64,000 nucleotides of DNA from Amaranthus tricolor (Eukaryota > Streptophyta > Magnoliopsida > Caryophyllales > Amaranthaceae), in NCBI RefSeq assembly GCF_026212465.1, contig NC_080049.1, positions 21,034,194 through 21,098,193 of the forward strand. Reading direction: 5' to 3'. This document shows positions 33,311 to 45,071 of the stretch, one piece after another. The translations under genes were made by a program, and so were the position numbers. The notes beneath the pieces are model-generated. The model ran no database searches, was not told the DNA's origin, and worked only from the letters and a program-made list of their open reading frames with translations. The first letter of the stretch is position 1, and each line of letters begins with the position of its first letter.

Positions 33311-34899
33311 TTGCAAATTTGAACTTAAGTTTGTTAATTAGAGCTATAAATAAATATTGATAAGAATAAGCTTAATCTTATGTATAATTTTAACAAGTTT
33401 TCTTTAAAATAAGTTGATTTATCATGTGAAATTAGATTTTTACTCTAAGTCACGGAATATTTAGCGTCAAATATGAGAAAGACCTAGCTTAATTTACTTA
33501 TATAAAACTTGATAGAGTATACACACGTTACATATTACATAGTTTATATGATAAGTTTAAACTTTTTCCTAAACTAATCGGTTGATATGGTATTAGATCA
33601 ATCACAAAAGAAGTCCATCACTAATTCAAATTTCATCTTTTCCTCATTTCAAGTGGATTATTCAATGTTAGGAAAGCTTAGGTTGCATCCATAGTTCAAC
33701 CCAAAAGGCTCTATTGTGAGAAGAGGTGTGAAATATGGAGTATATTATTAGTCAACTATTACTTAAAGATCTGAGCCATTTATTTTTCGGACTAATAAAA
33801 AATCACACTAGGGTAAATATTTACGCAAAATAAAAAGAATAACTTATCCAATTGATCCTTTATAATTATTCTTTTAACCATAACAATCATATTCTTTTTA
33901 TTTTATCCTTTAATAGGGTAGTTTGACTTTTAATTCTCTTGTAAATATTTACCCCATGACATTAATTCAAATATTGCAAACTTTTACCTGCGGTTGCACT
34001 CTAATGAAGAGCTTCCTATCAATAGTAGTAGAAACCTGTTGCCATTGAAGAACAACATCTGTTGCACCTTCTTCTAATGTTTTAGAAACACTAAAAACCG
34101 TAACAATCTCCGGAACTCGAACCAACTTTATTTTCCATGATAAAACAACACAAAAACTAGCACCTCCTCCTCCCCTAATCGCCCAAAACAAATCCTCCCC
34201 CATACTCTTCCTATTCAAAATCCTACCCTTAACATCCACAATTAGGGCATCCACAATATTATCAACAGATAATCCATACATCCTTTGCAAATTCCCATAC
34301 CCACCTCCACTAAAATGCCCTCCAGCTCCTACTGTAAAACACACACCAGCAGGAAAAGCATGAACTTTACTGTATTGTGCAATCTCATAATAAATTTCAC
34401 CAAGTGTTGCTCCAGATTGAACCCATGCAGTCTCAGATTTTATATCAACATCTATTGATCTTAGATTGAACATGTCAAGGATAACAAATGGAACATTTGA
34501 AACGTATGAGAATCCTTCAAAATCATGCCCACCACTTCGAATTGTAAGCTTTAAACCGTTCGATTTCGAGCAGATTACTGATGCTTGGACATGGGATGGA
34601 GCTAATGCTGTGATTATAGCTAAGGGTTTCGGGGTTGATGATGTGTTGAATCTACTTTCTCGTATGTAATTATGAAGAACATTTAAGAATGTTGAGTTTT
34701 TCGGTGTGTAGATTGCATTAGAGATTGGATGTGATTGATCATTGTTTGAGTGTGATGAAAGGCATTGTAGGAAATTATCAATGTTTGGAGTTGGAGTAAT
34801 TGCTATAACATGGGATGAATAATTTAATAGTATGAGTACGATTAATGGAATTATTAGTATAAGATTAGAGAGAACTAAAGAAGAATTTAGGGTTTTCAT
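32588..34899 (-). CDS. Berberine-bridge-enzyme-like FAD oxidase, two exons, 543 aa
   Basis: Exon 1 34899-33988 (304 codons), intron 33987-33308 (GTAAAA ... CAACAG), exon 2 33307-32588 (239 codons and stop); frame joins at phase 0 and length fits the family (520-550 aa). Residues 1-33 form a hydrophobic signal sequence, so the protein is probably secreted or sent to wall or vacuole. The FAD-binding domain has RSGGHDFEGFSY with the FAD-linking His near 125, and FPAGVCFTVGAGGHFSGGGY with the second FAD-linking Cys near 187. The C-terminal BBE domain has NPYGGRMSEI, PFPHRAGNLFLFHY, NYRDIDIG, KYFKANVNRL and FDPSNFFSYEQSIP. Known relatives oxidise monolignols, oligosaccharides or alkaloids; the substrate is not evident here. 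LGFAFKYF replaces the usual Trp-Gly before KYF. An exon-2 pseudogene copy lies at 25460-26140. Confidence 0.9.
33810..33957. repeat. Small inverted-repeat element in the BBE intron
   Basis: GGGTAAATATTTAC at the left (33814-33827) and its complement at the right (about 33940-33955) bracket about 130 AT-rich bases. Looks like a MITE remnant; no clear target duplication. Confidence 0.4.
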
Positions 34900-34954
34900 G
34901 TTTATTTTTATGGGGTATTTTGTACTTAGTGCATGCTATTTAATGGGTTTTATG

Positions 34955-34976
34955 TTCGATATATATATATATATAG
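34955..34976 (-). promoter_or_regulatory. TA-rich promoter motif upstream of the BBE-like gene
   Basis: A run of alternating T and A about 60-75 bp before the ATG at 34899, the right distance for a TATA element with a short leader. Confidence 0.4.
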
Positions 34977-36928
34977 AGGAGTATTAGAAAGTTAATTTTA
35001 TGGTCAAGATATATATCAATTAATGGAAAAAGTCATGCATGATAAGTTATTATGTCAAACTAAAACTTTATGTTACGTGTTTTAACTTGGGAGTAAAAGT
35101 CTTTTAATTAACATAATACTAACTTAATTTAAATATATAATAACGTAATCATTATGGATGCGTCTTAAAAAACACTATTTATTTAATTTTTTTAAGTTTA
35201 TGCAAGTAGAGAATCATGAACGGTTAGCTTAATAGTTGAGAGTTGTATTTTTTGCCTTTGTTACAAGAAAAATTAAATCTTTCTTTCTTTTTTATAGGAT
35301 TATTTTTCTAACCTAGTCTGAATAAAAAAATAAATTAAAGATTATTCCAACTAGTAATGGTTTATGAAAATTTCTAAAACATTGAAAACAAAGTCATTAA
35401 GCCATTGTCAATATTGGTCATTGCTCAAGACTTTTCCATCATCAATGTCAGAATTATCAAACATATAGATTTTAATATTCTACACGTGATACCCCCAATT
35501 CTCTATTTCTTTATGTATTCCCATGATTTGATCCAAATGGTTATGACTTAGATATTATTGAGGTATATAATCTAATTTTATTGATTATAATCGTTAGAGT
35601 ATATATTATATACTTAATTATAATATATATTGTTATTGGTTTTAAATGGTTACAATAATAAATTAATAAGGTATATTATAATTTAATTTTTTCAAGATAT
35701 ATTTATAAAATGTCTAATTTGATGAAAATGTCTAAACTAATAAAGCACAAGATGTAATTAAAATAATATTACTTGATAAATAACAATTACCATGTAAATG
35801 TAATAATTATTAAAAATCAAAGTTAGTGTCATATTTTAAATTATCACACCACTACGACATTATTAATATAAGAGTATATATAAATATAAATTTTAAATAA
35901 AAATGCAATTACTGTTATCAAATTATAATATTTCTTGTAAAATAGATAGAGGATTTTATAATATATTGTACATTTAATGAAAAAAAATTAGAATGTTAAT
36001 GTAAGTATAATTAATGTTCTCATACTTTTTCGGATAAATTTGGATAATCATCCGACAATATTTTCAAAATAATTTTTAATTAGCATGTATTTTTTGTTTC
36101 TTCATGAAATATTTTGGAAATTAAAATTTTGATGAAGAAACTTTATTAATAGCATATTTCAACATAAAAAAAATAAATATATTGTCTAAGAAACTTTAAT
36201 TGGAAAACTTATATACCTAGCTTTTAAATTCAAAAATATTATATTCTAATAAAATTTAATAGAGCATATCTTGCAGTCCGTTTTGTACGAAACCTTCTCA
36301 CGGTACGACGACCTCAAAACAAAAGGCGTATAAGCTAAAAGTTTCTATTATTGGGCTATTTAAACCAAGTAAGAGGTATGTCTCATGTTGAGACGTCACA
36401 TACTAGAATTTGTGCATATCTTATTGTTGTATACTACTCATATATTAAGAAATAGATTGGTGTTAATTTTACAAAGAATTATTTAAAAGACAATATCCAA
36501 ATTTCATATGGCAAATCTTTGTGAGAATATCATAAAAATTTTACTTAAGATTGTATTACTATGATTGAAAGTAAAATATCTTAAATAATGTGAATGTGGC
36601 TTATTGAAGCGTGATGCAATTAAGCTAAGCAATAGAAATGGGATTCATAGGGGAATTTTTTTTTTTTGGGAAAATATAGTAGAGTGAATATTTTTTGGTA
36701 CTCTGACCTACTTTCTAGTTTTCGTTTGCTTGGAAATTGAAAAATCTTATCTTTTAACATACTACTATTCTTCGCAAACAACTATTGAAGTAGACATTTT
36801 TAACACAAGAATTAAAGGGCCTAATCCAAATCTAATGTAATGGAGAGATTATATAGTCACTATCCTTCAAACAACGTCATGGAAACGATTCTTATTGCCT
36901 CTTCCTCCTCTTCTTTTACCTTTCCTTG
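34977..36928. other. AT-rich intergenic DNA
   Basis: Upstream region of the BBE-like gene; no gene, repeat array or clear element end recognised. Confidence 0.5.
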
Positions 36929-37605
36929 TAGTGGCGAAACCTAATTAAGCATCATGAGTTGCATATATGCAATCCCATTAAAAAAAAATTTTAAAATAGT
37001 TATAATTAGGGCCCGAACTTAGGAGACCTGCAATCACATGTAAACATTAAATCCCACTTCAATACCACTAAGCTAAAGTATTCACTTTTGATAAATTATA
37101 AATTTATCTTATTATTACTTTAAGATAGTAATTGCAATTAATAACTATTATAATAAGAAAATTGTTAGGCGACTGTCAATTCCTTCCTCTTAGACCATTC
37201 ACTCTATTTTGGTGTTTCCTAAATTGGTGTTGCCGACTTGTTGCGTCATATTTACACCATTGACGCCGGTTGCCGCATTCTAAATTTTGTTTCTGCTATT
37301 CGTCCATTTACAGTCTCGCCCATTTGGCCTCTTCTACACATTACAATCCTCCCATAATTAGGTAAACTATTGAAATTGAATTAGAATTTAGAATTTAATT
37401 TAGTTTTGCATTGTGAATTTGAGTATGATTTGATTTGCGTATAATTTTTTTGCTTTAAATTATGACGTATAATTTCAATTTTATTTGTGTATAATATAGT
37501 ATTTATTCCAATAATAATTTAGTTTTGTATTTGTGTATGATTTAGTTTAACTCTAATTTTATTTTTAGACGCCTTTATTAAGGTCGCATCCTAGGTCCGC
37601 CACTG
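36929..37605. mobile_element. Possible non-autonomous DNA transposon
   Basis: 677 bp. Left end TAGTGGCGAAACCTA, complement of right end CAGTGGCGGACCTAGG. Flanks TTTCCTTG and CTTCCTTC could be an imperfect 8-bp duplication. No coding content. Confidence 0.35.
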
Positions 37606-38233
37606 CTTCCTTCTCCACCAAAAAATTCACAAGCCTAGAACAAACTTATAAGTTGTGTTTCGATTGCATCAATTAAATTAGAAAATATTTTTGGGTAATA
37701 AAAAAGATTTTTCATATATTTTATCTTCTTTTATTTCTATTTTTATTTTATTTTATTTTTGTTTTTATGTATTTTATTTATCTTTATTTAATATTTATAA
37801 TCACGTTTGTGTGATAAGACGCAGGCTTGTGGAGTTAGCGTCAACTTCACTTAGTCTTATTTGTTGCAGGAACTACTCATAATCTTTCTTGAGTTGAGGG
37901 ATTCATTGGTCGCGCTCTCCTTTATGGGTATGAGTTACCGCCTTCCTTCTTTCTCTAAACCCTGCTCATAAATTTCATGAGCGGAATACACTGGGTAAGA
38001 CGATAATAATGATTTATCATAGGCCTTTGTAATAATTTTTATCGCTTTCACTATTGACCCTGTTTCTTATATGTCAAAATTAAAGTTTCAGTTGGTTTAA
38101 AAACTAATCCAATTTGAATATAGCTTAGTTTAATTTGTATACAACTATAGAAGATAAAGGAATACTAAATTTTGATTTAACTAATATAAAACTAAGAAGT
38201 ACATTTAATCAAATAAACAATGTACTTTTAATA
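37606..38233. other. AT-rich spacer
   Basis: Nothing recognised. The last two bases (TA) are the target duplication of the mariner element. Confidence 0.5.
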
Positions 38234-39069
38234 CTCCCTCCTATGCAGTCTAATTATCTCATTTGAATTTTCATGGATTTTAAGGTGGGTCAAAATGGGA
38301 CCCTTAGGGTAGGAGAGAGAGTGATGTTATAGGTTTTTAATGAATTGATTAAGGGATTAATAATTCCCTCCGAATTTAAACATACTTGTGTGCATTTAAG
38401 AATGGTGAATATTTTTCACCTTCAAAAGTGGTTAATTAATTTTTATTAGCCGAAAATTACATAGTTCCGATTAATAATCTAAAATACATACGTCTTACAA
38501 ATATGTCCTACAATTACATTACATACTTAGTCCGAAAAATAAAAAAAAATTACATAGTTCAATTACTTAATCTCGGACAGCCTTCAAAAAAATCTTCAAC
38601 AAATTCGGTGTAGTTCAAATCTTTGTTGGTCATGGGGGTGCGGATTTTTTTTCAATCATTGACTTTAGATTTTTCATGTTAACAACAAAATCGATGCATT
38701 AAAATTCTCATAAAAAAATATCATGGTATTGTAAACAAACAAAATTTCATTTTTGTAAAAAAATCACCATTATACCATTCCATTTTTATTCAAAAATCCA
38801 AAATGTATGTCCAAAAAAATACAGAAAGTAGAAACCAAACAGCAAACTGAAGGGCAAAACAAGCGCCAAATTAAAGATAGAAACCCAAACAGCAAACAGA
38901 AGAAGAGAAAAGATGCCAAAATCAATTCATCATTGGCGCCATAAATGAAAACAGAACACAGGAACAAAGTGCCATAAATACCAAGGTCATCTATCACATT
39001 AACTACACCTACAAGTTAAACAAAAATTGTTTCAAACAAGAATTTGTCCCCCAACAAAAAACTCAAATA

Positions 39070-40409
39070 ATGCAAAAATTATGGTACAAATTAAACAAGA
39101 AGGGAAAACCGATGCTAGGTACAATTAATGAACTTGCACCAGAGTACGAAGTGTGTAGGAAAACAATCATAAGATTATGGAAAGAAGTTCAAAAGCAAAG
39201 GGAAAAATACAACAGAGCCATCAACCTCAACAACAAGAGGGTTGAAAGACAAGCAACCAACAAAATTTAATTGAAATCGATGAGGAGATGTTCAAGTCCA
39301 TCAAATTTGAACTAAAAGGCACTCAATATTCAGTGGCAAAGCAAATGAAAGTATCACAGTCAACAGTGTGTAGGTGGAAGAAGGACAGAGTAATTAGAAA
39401 GCATACAAACGCAATCAAACATACACTGATTGATAACAACAAACTACACAGGTTAAGTTTTGCATTATCTAAGTTGTAATATGATGAACACATTGATTCT
39501 TTCAAGTTTAAGCCACATACTAACATTGTTCATATTGATGAAAAGCATTTTTATCTAACTCGAAAATCACAGACTTACTACCTAGCACCGGGTGAAGTAG
39601 AACCACATAGGGAATGTCAGTCCAAAAGATTCATCCCAAAAATAATGTTCATGTGTGCTGTTGCAAATCCAATTTTTTTAACTAATGGTGATGTGTTTTT
39701 TGATGGTAAGATAGGAATATAGCCTTTTATTACTCAAGATCAGCCTGCCAAAAGGAGCTCAAAGAACAGAAAGAGGGGGGAATCGGAGACCAAATCAATG
39801 CAATCAATAACTAAAAAGCACATGAGATCAATGTTCATCACTAATGTCCTACCCACCATAAGAGCTAAGTGGCCACACGGGATGTCAAAGCACATTTTTA
39901 TTCAACAGGATAATGCAAAGCCTCACATAGCACACAATAATAATGAGTTTATGGAGGAGGCACTGAAAGATGATTTTCTTATACAACTTGTACAACAACC
40001 ACCAAATTCTCCTGACATGAATGTACTAGACCTAGATTTTTTTTGGTCAATTCAGGCTTTGCAATATCAGAAAGCAGCCTACAATGTACCACAATTACTA
40101 AGTGCTGTGAATAATGTATTTGCCAATTTAAGTCCATAATGTTTAAGATTTGTGTTCATAACACTACAAGCATGCATGATTAAGACCATGAAAAGGCAAA
40201 GGGGTATTGACTATCATATCCCACATATCAACAAAACCAAAGCTGCTAGGGAGGGGACATTGCTTGGCTCTCTAAGTGTGGACAAACAATTAGTGATTGA
40301 ATCTCTTCAACATTTATTCACAAGAATCAGTTCAAAGACAATGAATCAATTGGTGGACATGATAGGGTATCAAGAGGGTCTAGAAGAAGGCCAAAACAAC
40401 GAACAATAG
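39070..40409 (+). pseudogene. Plant mariner transposase, catalytic triad kept but frame broken
   Basis: N-terminal helix-turn-helix segment from 39070 (LWYKLNKKGKPMLGTINELA), then a frame change near 39265. From 39288 a single frame continues with VSQSTVCRWKKD and then the catalytic domain: first Asp in HIDEKHFYLT (about 39535), second in FIQQDNAKPH (about 39910), third in NSPDMNVLDLDFF (about 40020), the DD39D pattern of plant mariners. Three in-frame stops (39477-39479, 39720-39722, 40137-40139) plus the frameshift make it inactive. The C-terminal part ends near 40409. The element might still be moved in trans because its ends are preserved. Confidence 0.9.
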
Positions 40410-41272
40410 ATCCAACTGCAAGACAACATCACCATCACAGCAAGCCAAAATAATGATCTACAGATCCACCAGCAAGACAACATCACCATTACAATCAGCC
40501 AGACCGCAACCACAGGAACAGAAACATACTCAAAAATGGCCCAAGTTTGTCAAGCCAATCTTCATCCTCACAATCAGTGTTAGAGAAAACAACATCAATA
40601 GAAAAATACTCAAGATCAGGCTCAAGAGTGTAAATGGGTTCACCTTCAAAGTCTAGTTCTCTACCCCACTTTGGATCTGTCTCAACTGAAGAGCATTCAT
40701 CCTCATATGAGTCAAAACTCATCATCATAATACTTAGGGTTTGACAGAGGCGATTTGGGGATTTTGAGAGGGGAAATATCAGGGGAGTTAAGGCTCTTCA
40801 GAGGTGAGTTAATTTAGGATTTTTGAGAGGGGAGATTATTGGAGATTTAGGGTTTTTCATGAACACAGCTAACAGTGAATAATGCAAGAGAGAGAAGTAG
40901 GGGAAAAACAACAACCAAAAAAACGAAGAAGAAACCAGAAACCCAGATTTAGGGTTTGAAGAACAATGGGGGAAAAATTGAGAGTGAAGACAACGAATAA
41001 CAGAAAGGAAAAGGGGAATAGACGAGTGGGGTGGGTAACATAGGGTTTAAATTGGAGGGAGGAATTAATTTGTGTTTAGATTAGGATTGTGTAATTGATT
41101 GTTTAGGAAAAAAAGAGAGTAAATTAGTTGAGTTTAATAAGGGTATAAAAGTAAATAAGTTGAATGAAGTAAGGGTATAAGGGTAAAAATTGCATACTAA
41201 AAATGAAAATGGGACATTTAGGGTGACTTGATCCTTAATGGAAATGGGACAGTTAGGCTAAATAGGAGGGAG
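40410..41272. other. Mariner 3' non-coding part
   Basis: Contains CAGATCCACCAGCAAGACAA, close to a sequence about 45 bp upstream of it, then AT-rich sequence to the right TIR. No gene. Confidence 0.5.
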
Positions 41273-41739
41273 TATAATTTATGAATCTATTTTTAAAAAA
41301 ATTTAGCTTATTTTGACACGCAATGAAAATATTTTAAAAAATCATGCTTATATTGATATCTATATATAAAATTTAGTTTACTTTGACCCGCAATGAAAAT
41401 ATTCTTAAAAAACAAAACTATAATGTAAATAAAAATAGTAAACAATAATCGCAGCAATGTGCAATCATATTAAAGAAGTGCAACTCAATTTAATAACTAC
41501 TTATCTAATATGAAATTGCAAATTCAAAAACTACCTTTGAGAAATTGATCTTGAAACTTACAAACAACCTAATTTTGTACCACTTCAAGTCTCATTTTCT
41601 CACCTCCTACTGCTTTGGATGACTCGTAGAATTATAGATAATAATTTGGGTTAGTTGGAGAGTTTCCAGATCTCATATTATTAGGAGATAATCAATCAAA
41701 AAGGTAAATATTATGTCGGAAGCAAATTTAATCCCACTT

Positions 41740-42400
41740 TTTTCAATTATTTTAGTACGTTTGTTAAATACACGATAACCATTGCTATTTTGGGAGTAGC
41801 CAAAAAATATTACTTCATATTAACTTTTCCGTTATAATAAACAAAATATAAAAGGCTTAAAGTATGAAATATTAGGTGTTCAGCCCTTAAACAACCATAA
41901 ATATCTTTTTAAAATAGGTCGGACTAAAAATCTATTTGGTGCATATTTTGTTGTATTTATATCTTTTGTCCAAAAATTCTTTGGTAAATCATTGTTAAAA
42001 ACCATAGTAATAGAGGTAAAGGTAAAGGACGCTCTCAATATCACGCATAAGGCATAATTTAGGTGGGATTTTTTTTCTTAAAAGATGCGGACAAAACATA
42101 CATGTTCCCTCAAGGAGTGAGTAAAGAAGATGTGCACAGTCAAGAGACCCCCCAACTAATACCTGCACCCAGTAGGGGTTGAACCCCACACCTTCTGCTA
42201 AACGTACAGATGCTTTATTCATTGAGCAACAAGCACTTTTGGTAATGTACATATATATTTCTTCGAGTGTGCAATTCTTCCGTTCCACAACATCATTTTG
42301 TTGCAGAGTCTTTTAAGTAGAGAAATTATGAGATATTTCGTATGTTGCATAAACATAGTTCTTAGAATATCCTTTTAACAGTTCTCTTGATGCTAACGTT
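41740..42400 (-). pseudogene. Decayed Ty1 integrase fragment, split by a SINE
   Basis: On the minus strand it resembles the integrase region of the SIRE pol at about 14580-15000. The clearest piece is VERKNCTLEEIYMYI (42285-42241), equivalent to the catalytic-Glu segment there. The rest is recognisable only at the nucleotide level, with many stops. The homology is interrupted between about 42009 and 42240. Confidence 0.6.
42040..42240 (-). mobile_element. Probable SINE remnant inside the Ty1 fragment
   Basis: On the minus strand there is a B box GGGGTTCAACCCC at about 42175-42187 and an upstream A-box-like TTGCTCAATGA, followed by a T/A-rich tail (T-run at 42070-42077). It separates two parts of the integrase fragment. 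Limits are approximate. Confidence 0.5.
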
Positions 42401-42654
42401 TTCATAGTACAAATGCATAGGTTAATGTACTACCATAAATAGCATTCTTGACAACACATTTAGATTTATTAAATAGTATTGACTTACCTTTTATCACATA
42501 ATTGTGATATGGTTAATGACTTGTTTTTTGGACCACTTACTAAGTATATGCCAGCAATCGAGTTGATTGAATCATTGTTCATCTTTAATTTCAACACCTA
42601 TAATGTCGTATTTACATTAGTCTCTAAGAGTAATTATTGCACTTAATTGTTCTT

Positions 42655-43430
42655 TTATCATCATTATCATTATACCCAGTATATTCGCTCATAGGAACTA
42701 TCATCAAGGTCTGGGGATCGAAGAAAGACGGCAACTCATACCATTAAAAAGAGTGCGGTCAAAGAGTCCCTCAAGAAAAAGAACTTCAAAGAGAGTGTAA
42801 CTACCTGAAAACCTGTAACTTACAACACACGTTGACCATTAACAATAATGTAAGAAAGGATAATAAATAAATACATAAATACACATGAAGAAAATAAATG
42901 TAAAACTAAAAAGTAAAAACAAGAAGGTAGTAAGATAGAAAGAGTAACAGAATGCTATGTAAAAGGCAAGGAACAATAAAACGATAGGTAAGTGGGACAT
43001 AATCAGTAATCTAAGACGTGAATAAGGCGCCTCCAACTACCCTATCCCTGGTCAGGTCCTTAGAGAGGTGTAGCTCATGCGCAGGTTACTTTTTATTTGT
43101 GCCGTCCACATTCTCCTAGGTCTCCCTCGACTTCTCTTACCTTTCATTATGATGCTTTCGATCCTTATCATTGAGGCGTCATAAGTCTTTTTTTGCACAT
43201 GCTCAAATCATCTCAATCTATTTTCATGCATCTTTACAGAGAGTGATGCAACCTCTAATTTCTCCCTAAACTGCTGGTTTTTAATCTTATCCATCATAGT
43301 GTGATTACACATCTACCTTAGCATACGTACTTTCATCTTTTGTTCAAAAACCTTCTTCACAGGCTCACATTTTATCCCATACAACAAAGCCAGCCTAATT
43401 TCAATAATCAAAGCTTTTAGCTACCTCAAT
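42655..43430 (-). pseudogene. RTE-type LINE, 3' end fragment
   Basis: On the minus strand it encodes the end of a LINE reverse-transcriptase ORF with stops: LLYGIKCEPVKKVFEQKMKV, NRLR, then KRSRGRPRRMWT (about 43140-43100). A 3' untranslated part follows, ending TATACTGGGTATAATGATGA in a GAT/AAT repeat at 42655-42670. Basic GRPRR-W and ATG-type 3' microsatellites are typical of plant RTE LINEs. 5'-truncated. Confidence 0.7.
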
Positions 43431-45071
43431 TATCAAGCTAGTGTTCGTAATAAAGAAGAGACATATAAGGGGTCCTTTAGGTACCTAAAATGTATTAAAT
43501 CTTCACTAAACATAACACGATACGTGTTTCGTATAATTTTGTGATCCTTTATCTTACAGGGACATGTCATCTTCCAGCACCTGTTTTCAAAGTTTGCCAA
43601 TGTCTTGTCCGATGTTTACAAACGAACAACTTCATTTTATTTTATTTTTTACTTTTACAAATTATGACTTTGTCTCTTTTTACTTGCTATTATTAACAGT
43701 AAATAAACTTATTGATGACTTTTTTGACCAGAATCTTTGTTCGATGTTATTAACAGCGAGCAAACTTATTGACTTTTTGTAATCTTAAACTTTGTTCACT
43801 ATTACTATCAGCGAACACATACTATACCTTAAGTGTAGGATGCAGGCGCTTATTTTGAAAAATAAGTTTTTCCCAATCTTTTTTTGGGAATTTTATTCAA
43901 AATAAGCTTATTTTGTTCAATTTTTACATATCTTGACTATAACTACCACAATTTTTAAAACTATAACTACCACAATTTTTAAAACTTTTATAAGCTATTC
44001 TTTTGAGAAACCGTCTCTCAGTGAGACGATCTCAACAAGGAGCACATATTCTAATAGTACGTATTAAATGTTCCATTTGATTTCTACAATTGTCGATACA
44101 ATAATTCAACTCTAAATAGCTTGATTAAAATTTATAAAAAGTTAAATATTATTAATAAAAATTTGCACCAAAATGAATTAACATAATTTCACTTGACTAT
44201 GTTTTAATTTATAAATTTGAGAATAAAATACAAACTGATAGTAATTGATGAATAGTGAAAAAAAAAACAAAAAATATTAGAATAGGCGGGAGTATCATCT
44301 CCTATATCAAACATGTGACTTTATGTAATTGGTGCAAGTTCCTTAGGACGGATTAGTAAACGTTGGAAGTAAAAGTATACATCATGCATGCCACATCAAT
44401 CCCACTTAAAAATCAAAAGAAATAGAAGGAAAAAAAGGGAAGAAATTTGGAGGGATAAGAGATCCCATATTTAAGGAAAAAAAAAAAAAAAAAAAAAAAA
44501 TAGAAAAGAAAGAAAAGGAAGGGATATGAAGGAGAAGGATTTGGAGAGGTTGGGTGGATGATCTTTGATTGGACATCAATCTTTCAAAGTTGGAAAGATT
44601 TGATGGGAAAAATCTTATCTCTATTTCTTTTCTTTTCCTCCTAAACAAACAAAAATTATTTCCCTTCCTTTTGTATTCCTCCCTTAGCCTTTTCTTCCTT
44701 TCTTTTCCCTAATTATCCAAATATAGTGTTATTGAAGCAATCATGGCAAATAGAACTGCTCGATAATCATGAGATAATTCAGAGATACTTCAGAATAAGT
44801 AACATAGAAATAACATCAATAGTGTTTACAGAATTCATGAGATAATACAGATTGTTCCGCCAAAAATATACCTATTTTCAACAATTCACTTTGCCACACT
44901 CCTGTTGAACCCAAGATAAACGGAAATGCAAGCCAAAAGGGGGGTAAAAAGAAAGAAAAGAAGGCAATTTAAATGAGGAACAACTCCATCCACAATAACA
45001 ACTTCCTTTGTTTTTCATTTATAGATTTCCTCGATGTATATACTAAGCCAAAAGATTTCTTTGAATGCCGC
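43431..45071. other. AT-rich intergenic DNA, 3' side of SYP32
   Basis: No gene. A Stowaway-like end (complement TACTCCCGCCTATTCTAATA) is at 44274-44294 without a found partner. A 25-base A-run is at 44476-44500. GAGACGATCTC at 44030-44040 belongs to a short inverted-repeat motif also seen in weaker form near 36290-36410. Confidence 0.5.

Larger units (their letters stand above)
38234..41272 (+). mobile_element. Mariner-like element, 3.04 kb
   Basis: Flanked by TA (38232-38233, 41273-41274). Terminal inverted repeats begin CTCCCTCCTATGCAGTCTAA at the left and CTCCCTCCTATTTAGCCTAA (complement) at the right, imperfect over about 30 bp. These are typical of plant mariner/Stowaway elements. It encodes a decayed transposase on the plus strand (39070-40409). 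Confidence 0.9.

Noticed and set aside
42170..42240. tRNA-like sequence with a perfect B box
   Set aside because: Embedded in a decayed retrotransposon fragment with SINE-like structure; no complete tRNA fold visible.
44406..44648. 80-codon ORF with Phe runs
   Set aside because: Produced by the A-run at 44476-44500 read on the minus strand; no homology.
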